Shown here: positions 25,007 through 36,942 of the stretch, in pieces | Layout of the letters: each line of letters begins with the position of its first letter | Position numbering within the stretch: position 1 is the first letter of the stretch | Assembly: GCA_002842655.1 (NCBI GenBank) | Contig: PHDP01000004.1 | Coordinates: 1 to 49,165, forward strand | Reading direction: 5' to 3' | DNA: 49,165 nucleotides | Source: Bacteroidetes bacterium HGW-Bacteroidetes-14 | GTDB lineage: Bacteria > Bacteroidota > Bacteroidia > Bacteroidales > UBA932 | Made by a program: the position numbers and the translations under genes | The notes under the pieces: model-generated | Database searches by the model: none | Told to the model about the DNA's origin: nothing | The model's input: only the letters and a program-made list of their open reading frames with translations

Positions 25007-25918
25007 ATGAGTGAGTATCATACACCGGTTCTGTTAAAAGAGAGTGTATCAGCACTGGCTATACATGACGGGGGCATCTATGCAGATGTCACTTTTGGCG
25101 GAGGTGGTCACAGCAGGGAAATCCTCTCGCAGATGGGAGAAAAATCAAGGCTGATTGTATTTGACCGCGATCCCGATGCTATCCGCAATGCACCTGACGA
25201 TAAAAGGCTGATTTTTATAAACAATAATTTTCGTTTCGTTCACAATCACCTTAAGAATGCAGGTTATGCAGAGGTGGACGGAATACTGGCAGACCTGGGA
25301 GTTTCATCTCACCAGTTTGACACAGAGGAGAGAGGATTTTCGTTCAGATTTGACGCAAGACTGGACATGAGAATGAATCCTCTGACCAAAATGGGAGCAG
25401 CAGAGATTCTGGAGAGTTACGATGAGCAGGCCCTTGCAAAGATGTTCTGGGAACTGGGTGAGGTAGACAACAGCCGCAAGGTGGCCAGACTTATCTGCAA
25501 AGAGAGGGATACAGAAAAAATTGAGACTACATATCAGCTTAACAGAATTCTTGAACCTCTTACGCCAAAACCTAACGGCCATAAATATCTGGCAAAGATA
25601 TACCAGGCTCTTAGGATAGAGGTTAACGGAGAGATGAGAGCACTTGAGGGTTTTCTGACAGGATCACTCAAAGCGCTCAAACCCGGAGGCAGACTGGTAG
25701 TGATAACTTACCACTCCCTCGAAGACCGCATGGTTAAGAACTTCATGCGTTCCGGAAATATTGAGGGAAAAGTTGAAAAAGACTTTTACGGAAGAGAGTC
25801 AACGCCCTTCAGGCTCGTCTTCAGAAAACCGGTGCTTCCTGCAGAAAGCGAGATAGCATCCAACACAAGGGCAAGAAGTGCAAAACTGAGAGTAGCAGAA
25901 AAGACAGAGGAGGATTAA
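25007..25918 (+). CDS. rsmH: 16S rRNA m4C1402 methyltransferase
   Basis: HTPVLLKESVSAL, DVTFGGGGHS, DLGVSSHQFD. Confidence 0.97.
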   Translation: MSEYHTPVLLKESVSALAIHDGGIYADVTFGGGGHSREILSQMGEKSRLIVFDRDPDAIRNAPDDKRLIFINNNFRFVHNHLKNAGYAEVDGILADLGVSSHQFDTEERGFSFRFDARLDMRMNPLTKMGAAEILESYDEQALAKMFWELGEVDNSRKVARLICKERDTEKIETTYQLNRILEPLTPKPNGHKYLAKIYQALRIEVNGEMRALEGFLTGSLKALKPGGRLVVITYHSLEDRMVKNFMRSGNIEGKVEKDFYGRESTPFRLVFRKPVLPAESEIASNTRARSAKLRVAEKTEED

Positions 25919-25921
25919 CAG

Positions 25922-26242
25922 ATGGCTAAGAAGAAATGGGTATCGGACATAATGGGCGGACAAATCCTTATAAGCAGCGGAATCATGCAGCAAATGGGAT
26001 TTGTTCTTTACATATTCCTGCTTGTGATTCTCTACATCTCACTGAATTTTACAATTGAGAACAGGCTGGTTGCAGAGAGACACAATCAGCGTGAAATAAA
26101 AAACCTGAAGGCACACTATACCGGAATAAAGGCAAGGTTACTATACCAGAGCAAGCGTATAGAGATTGAGAAAAAGTTACTTGAGTACAACTCACAACTA
26201 AAATCTCCAGCCAACCCGCCTTCAATTATTGAACTGGACTGA
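25922..26242 (+). CDS. ftsL: FtsL-like cell division protein
   Basis: 106 aa, one TM segment then coiled coil, between rsmH and ftsI. Confidence 0.8.
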   Translation: MAKKKWVSDIMGGQILISSGIMQQMGFVLYIFLLVILYISLNFTIENRLVAERHNQREIKNLKAHYTGIKARLLYQSKRIEIEKKLLEYNSQLKSPANPPSIIELD

Positions 26243-26244
26243 TT

Positions 26245-28362
26245 ATGAAAGACATTATTTCCAAAGTAGGAATAATCTACTTCTTCATGGTACTTTCCGC
26301 CATTCTTGTGATTGGCAGGATTGTGCATCTTCAGTTCTTTGCCAAACTTCCTGTCAGTTCAGAAGAGATATCTTTCCGTATAGAAGAGATTGAGGCGGTA
26401 AGAGGCAGCATTCTTGCCAGTGACGGCCGCTCTCTGGCAAGTTCGGTTCCATACTATCAGGTAAGAATGGACTGCAAATTCCCGGAAGACACTGTATTCA
26501 ATAATAATATTGATTCTCTTTCATATTATCTCTCAAACTTTTTCGGAGACAAAAGCCCTTCGGGCTACAAGAGCGAGCTGGTTGCTGCCCGTAAAAAGGG
26601 AAACAGATACAAGGCTGTAGGTAACAGACTTGTCGACTATGCAGAGCTAACCGAGATAAGAAACTTCCCAATGTTCAGGCTTAAGGGAAATAAAGGCGGA
26701 TTCATAAGCGAGCAGAAGAGTAAAAGGAATAATCCATATGGCCGCCTGGCCTACCGTACTATCGGCTTTACAAATACGAACGGAGTCAGCGTTGGTATTG
26801 AGGGCAGCTTTGACTACTACCTCAAGGGTATCCCCGGCAAACAGACTGTACAGAGACTCCTTGGAGGTGAGTGGATGCCGGTAAATGTTGAGGAGGCTGT
26901 GTTGCCGCAGGATGGTTTTGACGTAAGAACCACTCTGGATATTGACATTCAGGAGGCAGCAGAAAATGCGTTAAGGAATCAGCTTTCACTCTCAGATGTG
27001 TTTGAGGGTGCGACAGCAATTGTTATGGAGGTTGAAACCGGAGCAATACGGGCAATCACCAATATGAAGAAGATGGCAAACGGCGAATTCGACGAATCAT
27101 TCAACTATGCAATAGGTCAGGCCACTGAGCCGGGATCGACATTTAAACTGGCAACTCTGGTAGCCCTCATTGAGGATGGTTTTGTAACGCTTGACACTCC
27201 GGTTGATGCCGGTAACGGAAAATGGCAGTACAGCACAAAGGTCTTTACCGATGTTACAAAGGGAGGATATGGTCTTATTGATGTAAGAAAGGCATTTGAA
27301 AAGTCTTCCAATGTGGCTTTTGCCAAACTTGCCGTTGAGTATTATTCAAACAATGAAAAGAAATATGTGGACAGACTCCACAATATGAAAATTGGTGAAA
27401 AGTTTGGGCTTGATATTATGGGCGAGGGAAGATCAATTATCCACTCCCCCGGCGATGTAAGCTGGTCTAAACTTACTTTGCCAATGATGGCTATGGGTTA
27501 CGCTTCACTGCTCACCCCTCTTCACACACTTGCCTTCTACAACGCAATTGCAAACAGGGGTAAAATGATGAAACCATTCTTTGTAGAGAGACTTGAGAAG
27601 CATGGTGTTGCGGAAAAGGAGTTCAAGCCTCAGGAGATGAGCGGTTCAATCTGCTCTGAATCTACAATCAAGGCTGTTCACGAAGCATTGCGCGGTGTTG
27701 TTGAGCACGGAACGGCAAAATCAATCAACGATCCAAGATATAAGATATCAGGAAAGACAGGTACTGCGCAGATTGCGTTTGACGGCAGATACATAGATTC
27801 ACAGGGATACAGAAAACATCAGGCCTCATTTGCCGGCTTCTTCCCGAGTGACAATCCAAAATATACGGCAGTTGTGGTTCTCTACACAAACAAAACAAGG
27901 GCAAACTTCTACGGAGGCTCATGGGCAGCTCCGGTTTTCAAACAGATAGCAGACAGAATTTACGCAAACAATCCTCAGTGGAGCGCACCTGTTCAGGGAA
28001 AGGGTAAAGTAACCCTGACAACCCCGCATATTATGTCGGGAAGGGCAAAGGAGACATCAAAGCTGATGGCCTCTCTTCCATCTGCAGACAAATACGGCAA
28101 AGCTTCAGGCGAATGGATAAGTTTCAGCAAAGACTCACTTGAAAGAGTTGTGGCAGAGGAATACCATATTGACAGAGACAGCGTGCCTGGTGTTCTTAAC
28201 ATGGGACTGAGGGATGCTCTGTACATACTGGAAAACCAGGGTTACAAGGTAAAATTTACCGGCAAGGGCAGAGTGGTAGCCCAGACACCGGCGCCGGGAG
28301 CATGGGCAGAGAAGAACTCCATTATTAACATTCAACTTTCAGACAATTATGAGACTAAATAA
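26245..28362 (+). CDS. ftsI: Penicillin-binding protein / FtsI transpeptidase with PASTA domain
   Basis: EPGSTFKLATL (SxxK), SSN, KTGTAQ; C-terminal PASTA-like domain. Confidence 0.95.
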   Translation: MKDIISKVGIIYFFMVLSAILVIGRIVHLQFFAKLPVSSEEISFRIEEIEAVRGSILASDGRSLASSVPYYQVRMDCKFPEDTVFNNNIDSLSYYLSNFFGDKSPSGYKSELVAARKKGNRYKAVGNRLVDYAELTEIRNFPMFRLKGNKGGFISEQKSKRNNPYGRLAYRTIGFTNTNGVSVGIEGSFDYYLKGIPGKQTVQRLLGGEWMPVNVEEAVLPQDGFDVRTTLDIDIQEAAENALRNQLSLSDVFEGATAIVMEVETGAIRAITNMKKMANGEFDESFNYAIGQATEPGSTFKLATLVALIEDGFVTLDTPVDAGNGKWQYSTKVFTDVTKGGYGLIDVRKAFEKSSNVAFAKLAVEYYSNNEKKYVDRLHNMKIGEKFGLDIMGEGRSIIHSPGDVSWSKLTLPMMAMGYASLLTPLHTLAFYNAIANRGKMMKPFFVERLEKHGVAEKEFKPQEMSGSICSESTIKAVHEALRGVVEHGTAKSINDPRYKISGKTGTAQIAFDGRYIDSQGYRKHQASFAGFFPSDNPKYTAVVVLYTNKTRANFYGGSWAAPVFKQIADRIYANNPQWSAPVQGKGKVTLTTPHIMSGRAKETSKLMASLPSADKYGKASGEWISFSKDSLERVVAEEYHIDRDSVPGVLNMGLRDALYILENQGYKVKFTGKGRVVAQTPAPGAWAEKNSIINIQLSDNYETK

Positions 28363-29806
28363 TTTGCTGCAAGGCATTCCTACAGGTTCAACCGGCAAAT
28401 CGCTGCAAATGGATGCAGAGATTGGCGGAGTTTGCTTTGACTCAAGGAGTATCAAGCCAGGAGATCTCTTTATAGCAGTAAGAGGCAGTGCTTCTGACGG
28501 ACATCAGTATATAGGTATGGCTCTTGAAAAGGGAGCTTCAGCTGTGCTTTGCGAAGAGATCCCGGCAGAGTTCGCACAATCTGCCCTCATTACAACTCCG
28601 GACAGCCACCTTGCTCTTGGAATGGCAGCATCAAACTTTTACGGCAGGCCCTCTGAGGCAATGAAAGTTGTGGGAATAACCGGCACAAACGGAAAAACCA
28701 CTACTGTAACACTTATGCACAGACTCTTTACCGGACTTGGTTACAAATGCGGCCTGCTCTCAACAATTGTAAACTACATTGGAGACAAAGAGGTAGAGGC
28801 AACACATACAACTCCGGACCCGGTGCAGATGAACTCACTTATGGCAAGAATGGCAGCAGAGGGTTGCGAATATTGCTTTATGGAGGTTAGCTCCCACTCA
28901 CTTGATCAGAAAAGAACAGCCGGAATTCATTTTACCGGAGGAATCTTTTCAAATATCACACATGATCACCTTGATTACCACAAGACATTTGCAGAGTATA
29001 TAAGAGTCAAGAAGAGCTTCTTTGACAATCTGGAACCAGATGCTTTTGCCCTCACCAATATTGATGACAGAAACGGCTTGGTTATGCTCCAGAATACCCC
29101 TGCAAAAAAATACAGATACTCATGCATTTCACCTGCAGACTTTAACTGCAGGATTATTGAAAAGGGGCTGGACGGCATGCTTGTCAAAATTGACAATCAG
29201 GAGGTATGGACCAAATTCATAGGCGTTCACAATGCATATAACCTGCTGGCAGTATACTCTGCCGCTGTGCTTCTTGGAGCAGGAAGAGAGGAGACTCTGG
29301 TTCAGATTAGTGCTTTAACAAGTGTCGCCGGAAGACTGGAGTATATTAAGGGATTCAGGGAGCTAACCGCAGTTGTTGATTATGCACACACACCGGATGC
29401 CCTTGAGAATGTTCTCAAAACCCTTAAGGATTGTGCAGACGGCAAGGAGATAGTAACAGTTTTCGGATGCGGGGGAAACAGAGACAAGACTAAGCGTCCG
29501 GAGATGGCAAAGGTTGCTGCGAAGTATTCAGATAAAGTGGTTGTCACATCAGATAACCCAAGGTTTGAAGAACCTGAGGCAATAATTGAAGATATTAAGG
29601 CGGGGTTTGAAACCAAGGGGAGGGCAAGGGCACTCTTCATTACAGACAGAAAAGAGGCAATAAGGACAGCGCTCATTATGGCTAATCCGGGATCGATTGT
29701 ACTTGTGGCAGGAAAGGGCCACGAGAACTATCAGGATGTAAAGGGAGTGAAACATCACTTCGATGACAAGGAGGTTATAGGAGAAGTATTTGATCAAAAC
29801 AATTAA
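28349..29806 (+). CDS. murE: UDP-MurNAc-L-Ala-D-Glu ligase, MurE
   Basis: [42 protein letters not shown]. Confidence 0.96.
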   Translation: MRLNNLLQGIPTGSTGKSLQMDAEIGGVCFDSRSIKPGDLFIAVRGSASDGHQYIGMALEKGASAVLCEEIPAEFAQSALITTPDSHLALGMAASNFYGRPSEAMKVVGITGTNGKTTTVTLMHRLFTGLGYKCGLLSTIVNYIGDKEVEATHTTPDPVQMNSLMARMAAEGCEYCFMEVSSHSLDQKRTAGIHFTGGIFSNITHDHLDYHKTFAEYIRVKKSFFDNLEPDAFALTNIDDRNGLVMLQNTPAKKYRYSCISPADFNCRIIEKGLDGMLVKIDNQEVWTKFIGVHNAYNLLAVYSAAVLLGAGREETLVQISALTSVAGRLEYIKGFRELTAVVDYAHTPDALENVLKTLKDCADGKEIVTVFGCGGNRDKTKRPEMAKVAAKYSDKVVVTSDNPRFEEPEAIIEDIKAGFETKGRARALFITDRKEAIRTALIMANPGSIVLVAGKGHENYQDVKGVKHHFDDKEVIGEVFDQNN

Positions 29807-29810
29807 GGCT

Positions 29811-31091
29811 ATGTTGTACAATTTATTTGAATATCTAAAGGATTATGTAGACTTTCCGGGACTGGGCCTCTTCAGGTACATTTCGTTCCGCGCCTTTTCT
29901 GCCATAATACTGTCGATGCTCATAGCTTTGTTTCTGGGCAAGAGAATAATCAACAAACTGGCAAAAAAACAGATTGGAGAGAGTATCAGAGACCTGGGAC
30001 TGGAGGGACAGATGCAGAAAAAGGGAACTCCTACAATGGGAGGTATTATTATCCTTGTCTCTCTTCTTATTCCGGCAATCTTGCTTGGTGACCTCACCAA
30101 CATATACGTCCAGCTCATGATTATCACAACAGTGTGGCTGGGTTTCATAGGATTTCTTGATGATTATATTAAAGTCTTCAAAAAGAATAAAGAGGGACTT
30201 CAGGGAAAATTCAAGATTTTTGGACAGGTGGGATTAGGGCTCATAGTTGGAGTAAGTCTTTACCTGAGCGACCAGGCTGTGGTAAGAGTTCCATCTACCT
30301 CAGATGCTGTTGAATCTCATGCAGAGGTTATAAGCCAGGAGGGATTCTCAGACAAAGTCGGATATTTTAAGGATGTAAAGAGTACAATCACCACTATACC
30401 TTTTGTAAAGGATAACGAATTTGACTATGCATGGCTCTCTCCTTTCGAAGGAGAACTGGGAGAAAAAGTTACCTGGATCATTTATATAGTAATGGTAATA
30501 TTCATTGTAACTGCTGTATCCAACGGAACAAACCTTACAGATGGCATGGATGGTCTTGCGACCGGAGTTTCAGCTGTTGTGGGGGTTACTCTGGCTGTGC
30601 TTGCATATCTGTCGGGTAACGTAATATACGCCAATTACCTCAATATCATGTATATTCCCAACACGGGAGAACTTGTGATTGTTATGGCAGCCTTTATTGG
30701 AGCACTGGTGGGATTCCTCTGGTACAACTCCTACCCTGCTCAGGTATTCATGGGAGATACCGGGTCACTTGCCATTGGAGGAATAATAGCAGTAGCAGCA
30801 ATTATGATTCATAAAGAGCTGCTCATTCCAATTCTTTGCGGAATCTTCTTTGTGGAGAGCCTCTCTGTAATTATCCAGAGACTCTATTTTAAATATACCA
30901 GAAAGAAATATGGCGAAGGTGTGAGAGTATTCAAAATGTCTCCGCTTCACCACCATTTTCAGAAAGAGGGAATTCCTGCCCTCATTCAGTTCCCAAAGAG
31001 AGCACTGCCCGAAGCCAAGATTGTTGCCCGGTTCTGGATTATAGCAATCATTCTGGCAGTAGTAACAGTTGTAACATTAAAAATAAGATAA
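29811..31091 (+). CDS. mraY: Phospho-MurNAc-pentapeptide transferase
   Basis: [42 protein letters not shown] 29811 preferred over TTG 29790. Confidence 0.97.
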   Translation: MLYNLFEYLKDYVDFPGLGLFRYISFRAFSAIILSMLIALFLGKRIINKLAKKQIGESIRDLGLEGQMQKKGTPTMGGIIILVSLLIPAILLGDLTNIYVQLMIITTVWLGFIGFLDDYIKVFKKNKEGLQGKFKIFGQVGLGLIVGVSLYLSDQAVVRVPSTSDAVESHAEVISQEGFSDKVGYFKDVKSTITTIPFVKDNEFDYAWLSPFEGELGEKVTWIIYIVMVIFIVTAVSNGTNLTDGMDGLATGVSAVVGVTLAVLAYLSGNVIYANYLNIMYIPNTGELVIVMAAFIGALVGFLWYNSYPAQVFMGDTGSLAIGGIIAVAAIMIHKELLIPILCGIFFVESLSVIIQRLYFKYTRKKYGEGVRVFKMSPLHHHFQKEGIPALIQFPKRALPEAKIVARFWIIAIILAVVTVVTLKIR

Positions 31092-31094
31092 TAT

Positions 31095-32429
31095 ATGTCT
31101 AGAGTAGTAGTTCTTGGAGGCGGAGAGAGCGGTGTGGGAGCAGCAGTTCTGGCATCTGTAAAAGGATATGACACTTTTCTTTCTGACTGCAACATGCTTC
31201 AGGATGATGCAAAGGCAATGCTTGAAAGATTCAATATTCCATACGAAGACGGAGGGCATACCAAAGAGAAGATTCTCAACGCAGACGAAGTGGTTAAAAG
31301 TCCCGGAATTCCGGATACAGTTCCAATTGTAGAGGAGATTCTGGCACTGGGTATACCTGTAATTTCGGAGATTGAATTTGCCGGCCGTTTTGACAGGTCA
31401 AGAAAAATATGCATTACCGGCAGTAACGGAAAGACAACAACAACCTCAATCATATACTTCCTGATGAAGAATGCCGGGCTAAATGTAGGTCTTGCAGGAA
31501 ACATCGGTCAGAGTTATGCATTTCAGGTAGCAACCAAAGATTACGATTACTATGTACTTGAGCTGAGCAGTTTCCAGCTTGAGGGCATTTATGACTTTAA
31601 GGCAGATATTGCAGTTCTGCTCAATATCACTCCGGACCACCTTGATCGCTATGACAACAATATGGAGAATTACATCAAGGCAAAGTTCAGAATCACAAGA
31701 AACATGTCTTCAGAGGATTGCTTTATTTTCTGTGCAGATGATGAAATAAGCATTTCTCACCTTAACAAGATTGTTCTTCAGGCAAAGAAACTTCCGTTCA
31801 GTCAGACAACTGAGGTGCAGGAGGGGGCTTTTATCAGGGAGGAGCAGATGCATGTTGTCTACAATAATGACAACTATCAGATGTTTGTAAATGAGTTGTC
31901 ACTCCAGGGCAAACACAATATCTACAACTCAATGGCAGCAGCCATTACAGGAAAGATTCTCAAGATAAGCAATGAAGTTGTGCGGGAAAGTCTTTCCAGC
32001 TTTAAAGGTGTTGAGCACCGTCTGGAGAATGTGCTTAAAGTAAAAAATGTACTGTATATAAATGACTCCAAAGCAACCAACGTGAATTCTACCTGGTATG
32101 CACTTGAGAGTATGAAGACATCTGTGGTATGGATTGCCGGGGGCAAGGATAAGGGAAATGATTACTCACCTCTTTACGATCTGGTAAAAGACAAGGTAAG
32201 AGTACTAATATGCATGGGTGTCGACAACAAGAAACTCCACAAGGAATTTGGAGAGATGGTAGAGGAGATCTACGATGCAGGTTCTGCAGCTGAGGCAGTA
32301 AACATTGCCTATAAATGTGCAAAACAGGGAGAGACAGTTCTCCTGTCACCGGCCTGCGCAAGCTTTGACCTGTTCAAAAATTACGAAGACAGAGGAAAAC
32401 AATTTAAAGAGGCTGTAGCCGCGCTTTAA
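31095..32429 (+). CDS. murD: UDP-MurNAc-L-Ala:D-Glu ligase
   Basis: VVVLGGGESGVGAA, ITGSNGKTTTTS, LSPACASFDLFKNYEDRG. Confidence 0.96.
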   Translation: MSRVVVLGGGESGVGAAVLASVKGYDTFLSDCNMLQDDAKAMLERFNIPYEDGGHTKEKILNADEVVKSPGIPDTVPIVEEILALGIPVISEIEFAGRFDRSRKICITGSNGKTTTTSIIYFLMKNAGLNVGLAGNIGQSYAFQVATKDYDYYVLELSSFQLEGIYDFKADIAVLLNITPDHLDRYDNNMENYIKAKFRITRNMSSEDCFIFCADDEISISHLNKIVLQAKKLPFSQTTEVQEGAFIREEQMHVVYNNDNYQMFVNELSLQGKHNIYNSMAAAITGKILKISNEVVRESLSSFKGVEHRLENVLKVKNVLYINDSKATNVNSTWYALESMKTSVVWIAGGKDKGNDYSPLYDLVKDKVRVLICMGVDNKKLHKEFGEMVEEIYDAGSAAEAVNIAYKCAKQGETVLLSPACASFDLFKNYEDRGKQFKEAVAAL

Positions 32430-32431
32430 TT

Positions 32432-33649
32432 ATGGGAGAGAGCTTTATAAACAGACTTAAGGGAGATAAGGTGATATGGGTGATTGTAATCGCTCTGTCA
32501 CTCATCTCTATTGCCGCAGTATATTCGTCAAGCAGCTCGCTTGCTTTCAGAGAGGAGAAGAGTACATTCTTTTATCTTCTGAAGCAGCTGCGTTTCGTTA
32601 TATTCGGCCTGACAGCTCTGTATATCTGCTCTCGCATACCTTTAGGATGGTACAGAAAGATTGCATATCTGGGAATGCTTCTGGGTATAGGATTGCTTGT
32701 GGCAACTATTGCATTCGGAAGTACAATCAATGATGCAGAACGATGGATTACCATTTTTGGAGTCTCTTTCCAGCCGAGCGAAATTGCAAAAATAACTACA
32801 ATGCTTTACCTCGCCAAGGTACTGGAAGACAGAAAATTTGAATCCTTCAAGGAGTTTACTCTCTGGATTCTGATACCGCTTGGAGTAGAGCTCCTGCTCA
32901 TTCTGAACGGCAGTGCCTCAACCGCACTGGTTCTTGGCGGGCTTGCCTTTTTGCTGCTGATTATTGGCGGTATTAAAACTGGTCACCTGGTAAAAACAGT
33001 AGGAATCGCTTCCGGAATAATTGCCCTGGTTATTATGCTGCACTTTGCATTCGGACTGTTCCCGCGTATTGCCACAATGGTTTCCAGAGTAAAGAATTTC
33101 ACAGTAGAGAAGAGCCTTGATCATACTCTCACACCTCAGGAGAAACAGAGAGAGCTGGACAAAACATTCCAGGCAGATATGGCTAAAATTGCCATTGCCT
33201 CTGCTAATGTTATTGGAAAGGGTCCCGGTAAGAGTACTCAGCGCTATGTACTGCCTCACCCATATTCAGATTTTATTTACTCAATTATTGTTGAGGAGTG
33301 GGGACTGGTTGGCGGAACAGTTATTCTGATGCTTTACCTGTGGTTCCTTTACAGATGCATTGCCATTGCAAGGGGATGTCTCAAGATGTTCTCTGCAATT
33401 ACAGTTATAGGCCTTGGACTGCTCATTGTCTCTCAGGCAATGCTGCACATTCTGGTAAACGTAAGTATTCTTCCGGTAACGGGACACACCCTGCCGCTGA
33501 TAAGTCTGGGTGGTACTTCGCTCATTATTATGAGCAGCGCATTCGGGATAATTCTGGCAGTCAGCAGAAGTGTAGAAAACAGTAAATGCAAGGTACCGGC
33601 AGAGTCTGAGATACAGGAGAACCAAACTGAAGAAAACATAGAGCTATGA
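32432..33649 (+). CDS. ftsW: FtsW, SEDS-family
   Basis: FQPSEIAKIT, multiple TM, GHTLPLISLGGTSLI. Confidence 0.95.
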   Translation: MGESFINRLKGDKVIWVIVIALSLISIAAVYSSSSSLAFREEKSTFFYLLKQLRFVIFGLTALYICSRIPLGWYRKIAYLGMLLGIGLLVATIAFGSTINDAERWITIFGVSFQPSEIAKITTMLYLAKVLEDRKFESFKEFTLWILIPLGVELLLILNGSASTALVLGGLAFLLLIIGGIKTGHLVKTVGIASGIIALVIMLHFAFGLFPRIATMVSRVKNFTVEKSLDHTLTPQEKQRELDKTFQADMAKIAIASANVIGKGPGKSTQRYVLPHPYSDFIYSIIVEEWGLVGGTVILMLYLWFLYRCIAIARGCLKMFSAITVIGLGLLIVSQAMLHILVNVSILPVTGHTLPLISLGGTSLIIMSSAFGIILAVSRSVENSKCKVPAESEIQENQTEENIEL

Positions 33650-34761
33650 AAAGAGAACCAAGAATCATCATAAGCGGAGGCGGAACCGGGGGACATATCT
33701 TCCCGGCTATCTCCATTGCTAACGAGATTAAAAGGGTATCTCCCGATGCCGAAATTCTTTTCGTGGGAGCTCTTGGTAAAATGGAGATGGAGAGGGTTCC
33801 GGCTGCAGGATACAAAATAGTTGGATTACCTGTTGCAGGGCTCAAGAGAAAACTCTCATTCTCAAATCTGCTCCTTCCTTTTAAAGTACTAAAAAGTCTC
33901 AGAAGGGCAGGTGAAATACTGAATGATTTCAAACCTGACGCAGTAGTTGGAGTTGGCGGCTATGCAAGTGCTCCTCTGCTCTGGATGGCGGGAAGAAAAA
34001 AAATCCCTTACCTCATTCAGGAGCAAAACTCTTATGCCGGCCTTACCAACAGGATTCTGTCAAAGAGAGCAGGAATCATTTGTGTTGCATACGAAGGTAT
34101 GGCAAAATTTTTCCCGGAAGATAAAATTCTCATTACGGGAAATCCGGTAAGGGAGGGTATCAAAATGACTACTCCTGAAATGAAAAAAGAGGGAAAGAGA
34201 CATTTTGGGATTAAAGATTCAAAAAGGGTATTACTGGTTACAGGCGGAAGCCTGGGAGCAAGAACTCTTAACACTGCTGTTCAGGAGTGGATAAAATCAC
34301 ATACTGAAAGCGATATAGAAATAATCTGGCAGACCGGGAAGTTCTATAAAGAGGAGATTGACCGGTTTGTTGAGGAAAACCCAAGGGGCTGGGTTAGAAA
34401 CTATGCATTCATTGACAGAATGGATCTGGCTTTTGCCGCAGCAGATGTAATAATAACCAGAGCAGGCGCAGGTACAATTTCTGAGCTGAGCATTGCCAAG
34501 AAAGCATGCATTTTTGTGCCGTCACCAATGGTTGCAGAGGACCATCAGACACACAACGCAAGGTCCCTTGTAGAGAGGGGGGCAGCTCTAATGGTCAAAG
34601 ATGGCGAAGCCCCGCAATATCTTATGTCAACAGCGGCAGAACTTATTGCAGACCCGGTCAGGATTGAGGAGCTGGAGGAGAAGATTGGCCATATGGGTTA
34701 CAAGGATTCTGCATCTGTTATTGTACACGAACTATTTAAACTTACAGGAGGGAGAGAATGA
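33646..34761 (+). CDS. murG: UDP-GlcNAc transferase MurG
   Basis: IISGGGTGGHIFPAISIA, LIQEQNSYAGLTNR, VTGGSLGA. Confidence 0.97.
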   Translation: MKREPRIIISGGGTGGHIFPAISIANEIKRVSPDAEILFVGALGKMEMERVPAAGYKIVGLPVAGLKRKLSFSNLLLPFKVLKSLRRAGEILNDFKPDAVVGVGGYASAPLLWMAGRKKIPYLIQEQNSYAGLTNRILSKRAGIICVAYEGMAKFFPEDKILITGNPVREGIKMTTPEMKKEGKRHFGIKDSKRVLLVTGGSLGARTLNTAVQEWIKSHTESDIEIIWQTGKFYKEEIDRFVEENPRGWVRNYAFIDRMDLAFAAADVIITRAGAGTISELSIAKKACIFVPSPMVAEDHQTHNARSLVERGAALMVKDGEAPQYLMSTAAELIADPVRIEELEEKIGHMGYKDSASVIVHELFKLTGGRE

Positions 34762-36131
34762 AAAATGTATATCTGATTGGCATTGGCGGCATAGGCATGA
34801 GCGCACTTGCCAGATACTACAAACATGCAGGTTCAAATGTTGCCGGGTATGACAAAACACCAAGCAAACTAACCCTTGAACTGGAGAGCGAAGGAATTGC
34901 AATACACTACGAAGACAATACTGATCTTATACCTCAGCCGTTCATTGACGAGGTTGAGAACACACTGGTAATCTACACTCCTGCCGTGCCGGCAGATATG
35001 AGTGAACTGAAATATTTCGGCTCAAGACCATACATGATGGTTAAGAGATCGAGAGCACTTGGTGTGCTTGCTGCAGCAAAAAAGACTCTGGCAGTTGCTG
35101 GCACACATGGTAAAACAACCACATCTACATTACTTGCACACATTTTTACCTCTGCCGGTAAAGGATGTACTGCATTTCTGGGTGGAATTTCAAAGAACTA
35201 CCATACAAACCTTTTGCTATCAAACAGTGAATTTCTTGTTGCTGAGGCCGATGAATTCGACCGTTCATTTCTGCAGCTTTTCCCGGATACTGCAATCATT
35301 ACTTCTACAGATGCAGACCATCTGGACATTTACAGCAACCATGAAAGTATTAAAGAGGCATTTGCTGCATTCGCATCTCAGGTAAAAGAGGGTGGTAATC
35401 TGATTCTCAAAAAGGGAATAACACCGGATTCAAAACTTGCTGCCGGAGTGAAACTCTACAGCTACAGCTTTGACTCTGTGGCAGATTTCTATGCCAAACA
35501 TCTTGAACTGAATGAAAGCGGATATTTTACATTCACACTTGTTCACCCTGCCGGTGAAATAAAGAACTGCACCCTTGGAATCCCGGGGTGGGTTAATATT
35601 GAGAATGCAATTGCAGCTTCAGCCGCTGCTCTTCTCAACGGCATTGGAGAGAGAGAACTAAGAACTGCCCTTGCAGAATTCTGCGGAGTTGAGAGAAGAT
35701 TTGACATTCATGTGAACACCCCTGCTGTTTCATATATTGATGACTATGCGCACCATCCGAGAGAGATCTCGGCTGCAATCAGTTCAATCAGAAACATATT
35801 CCCCGGAAGGAGACTGACAGCTGTTTTTCAGCCTCACCTCTACACAAGGACAAGGGATTTTGCAGCAGAATTTGCTGAGAGTCTGAGCGCTCTTGACCAG
35901 CTGATTCTTCTTGACATCTATCCTGCCAGGGAATTGCCAATTGAGGGGGTTACCTCAGCAATTATTTTTGATAATGTAACTATACCGGATAAGGTTCTTA
36001 TAAACAAGGAGAGACTAATGGAGACTCTCTCTGAAATGGAGCTTGACATACTCATTACTTTTGGCGCCGGTGACATAGACCGCTTCATAGTTCCTGTAAC
36101 CAATATGATAAAGGAGAGGTACCATGTTTAG
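34758..36131 (+). CDS. murC: UDP-MurNAc:L-Ala ligase
   Basis: GIGGIGMSALARYY, AGTHGKTTTSTL, DDYAHHPREI. Confidence 0.97.
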   Translation: MKNVYLIGIGGIGMSALARYYKHAGSNVAGYDKTPSKLTLELESEGIAIHYEDNTDLIPQPFIDEVENTLVIYTPAVPADMSELKYFGSRPYMMVKRSRALGVLAAAKKTLAVAGTHGKTTTSTLLAHIFTSAGKGCTAFLGGISKNYHTNLLLSNSEFLVAEADEFDRSFLQLFPDTAIITSTDADHLDIYSNHESIKEAFAAFASQVKEGGNLILKKGITPDSKLAAGVKLYSYSFDSVADFYAKHLELNESGYFTFTLVHPAGEIKNCTLGIPGWVNIENAIAASAAALLNGIGERELRTALAEFCGVERRFDIHVNTPAVSYIDDYAHHPREISAAISSIRNIFPGRRLTAVFQPHLYTRTRDFAAEFAESLSALDQLILLDIYPARELPIEGVTSAIIFDNVTIPDKVLINKERLMETLSEMELDILITFGAGDIDRFIVPVTNMIKERYHV

Positions 36132-36942
36132 GAAAATAATGATATACACCGGTTATACGATACTGTTCGCCTCGCTTGCGGCATACTTTGTCTTTTCAAC
36201 AATGCTTGAGAAAAGCGAAAGTGCAAAAGTTAAGTGCAAAAGAATCGAGATTGCCGTTCTTGACAGCGCTGTAAACAGGTTTGTAAGTATTCAGGAGATT
36301 CAGGGCCTTATACGCGAGGAGGGAATTACAATTAATGAGAGCAAACTGAGACATATAAATCTTCATGAACTTGAGAACATACTGAATAACAGAACAGCTA
36401 TCCGCAGGTCGATAGTAAATTACAACGGACAGGGAGTTCTTCATGTTAAAATCGAACAAAGAAGACCTGTTCTAAGGTTTGAAACCGAAAACGGCGGATT
36501 TTACATGGATGAGACAGCATATATGTTTCCGCTTGTTAAGACCTTTACCTCCTATGTTCCTGTAGTTACTGGATTTATTCCGCTCACACTGGTTCCGGGA
36601 TACAGAGGAAGGGTCAAACAGAACAAAGAGTGGGCAAATGAGATGCTTGAACTTGGACTTTTCATAGACAAAAACGAATTGTTAAACGCTCAGGTGGAGC
36701 AGATTTACATTGACGAAAAGGGAGACCTTCACATTATACCCAGAGTTGGCCAGCACGAGATTGTGTTTGGAAAGCCGGACAACCCTGAGGCAAAGTTTGA
36801 AAAGCTGATGGCTTTTTACAATCATGTAATCCCAAATGCAGGATGGGATAAATACAAAACAATCAGCCTGCAGTACAGCAACCAGATAGTTTGCACAAAA
36901 AGAGATAACAAAACTAAAAATAATAATAACCTGAACATATGA
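36124..36942 (+). CDS. ftsQ: Cell division protein FtsQ
   Basis: Single N-terminal TM, IRRSIVNYNGQGVLHVKIEQRRPVLRF, position murC-ftsQ-ftsA. Confidence 0.9.
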   Translation: MFRKIMIYTGYTILFASLAAYFVFSTMLEKSESAKVKCKRIEIAVLDSAVNRFVSIQEIQGLIREEGITINESKLRHINLHELENILNNRTAIRRSIVNYNGQGVLHVKIEQRRPVLRFETENGGFYMDETAYMFPLVKTFTSYVPVVTGFIPLTLVPGYRGRVKQNKEWANEMLELGLFIDKNELLNAQVEQIYIDEKGDLHIIPRVGQHEIVFGKPDNPEAKFEKLMAFYNHVIPNAGWDKYKTISLQYSNQIVCTKRDNKTKNNNNLNI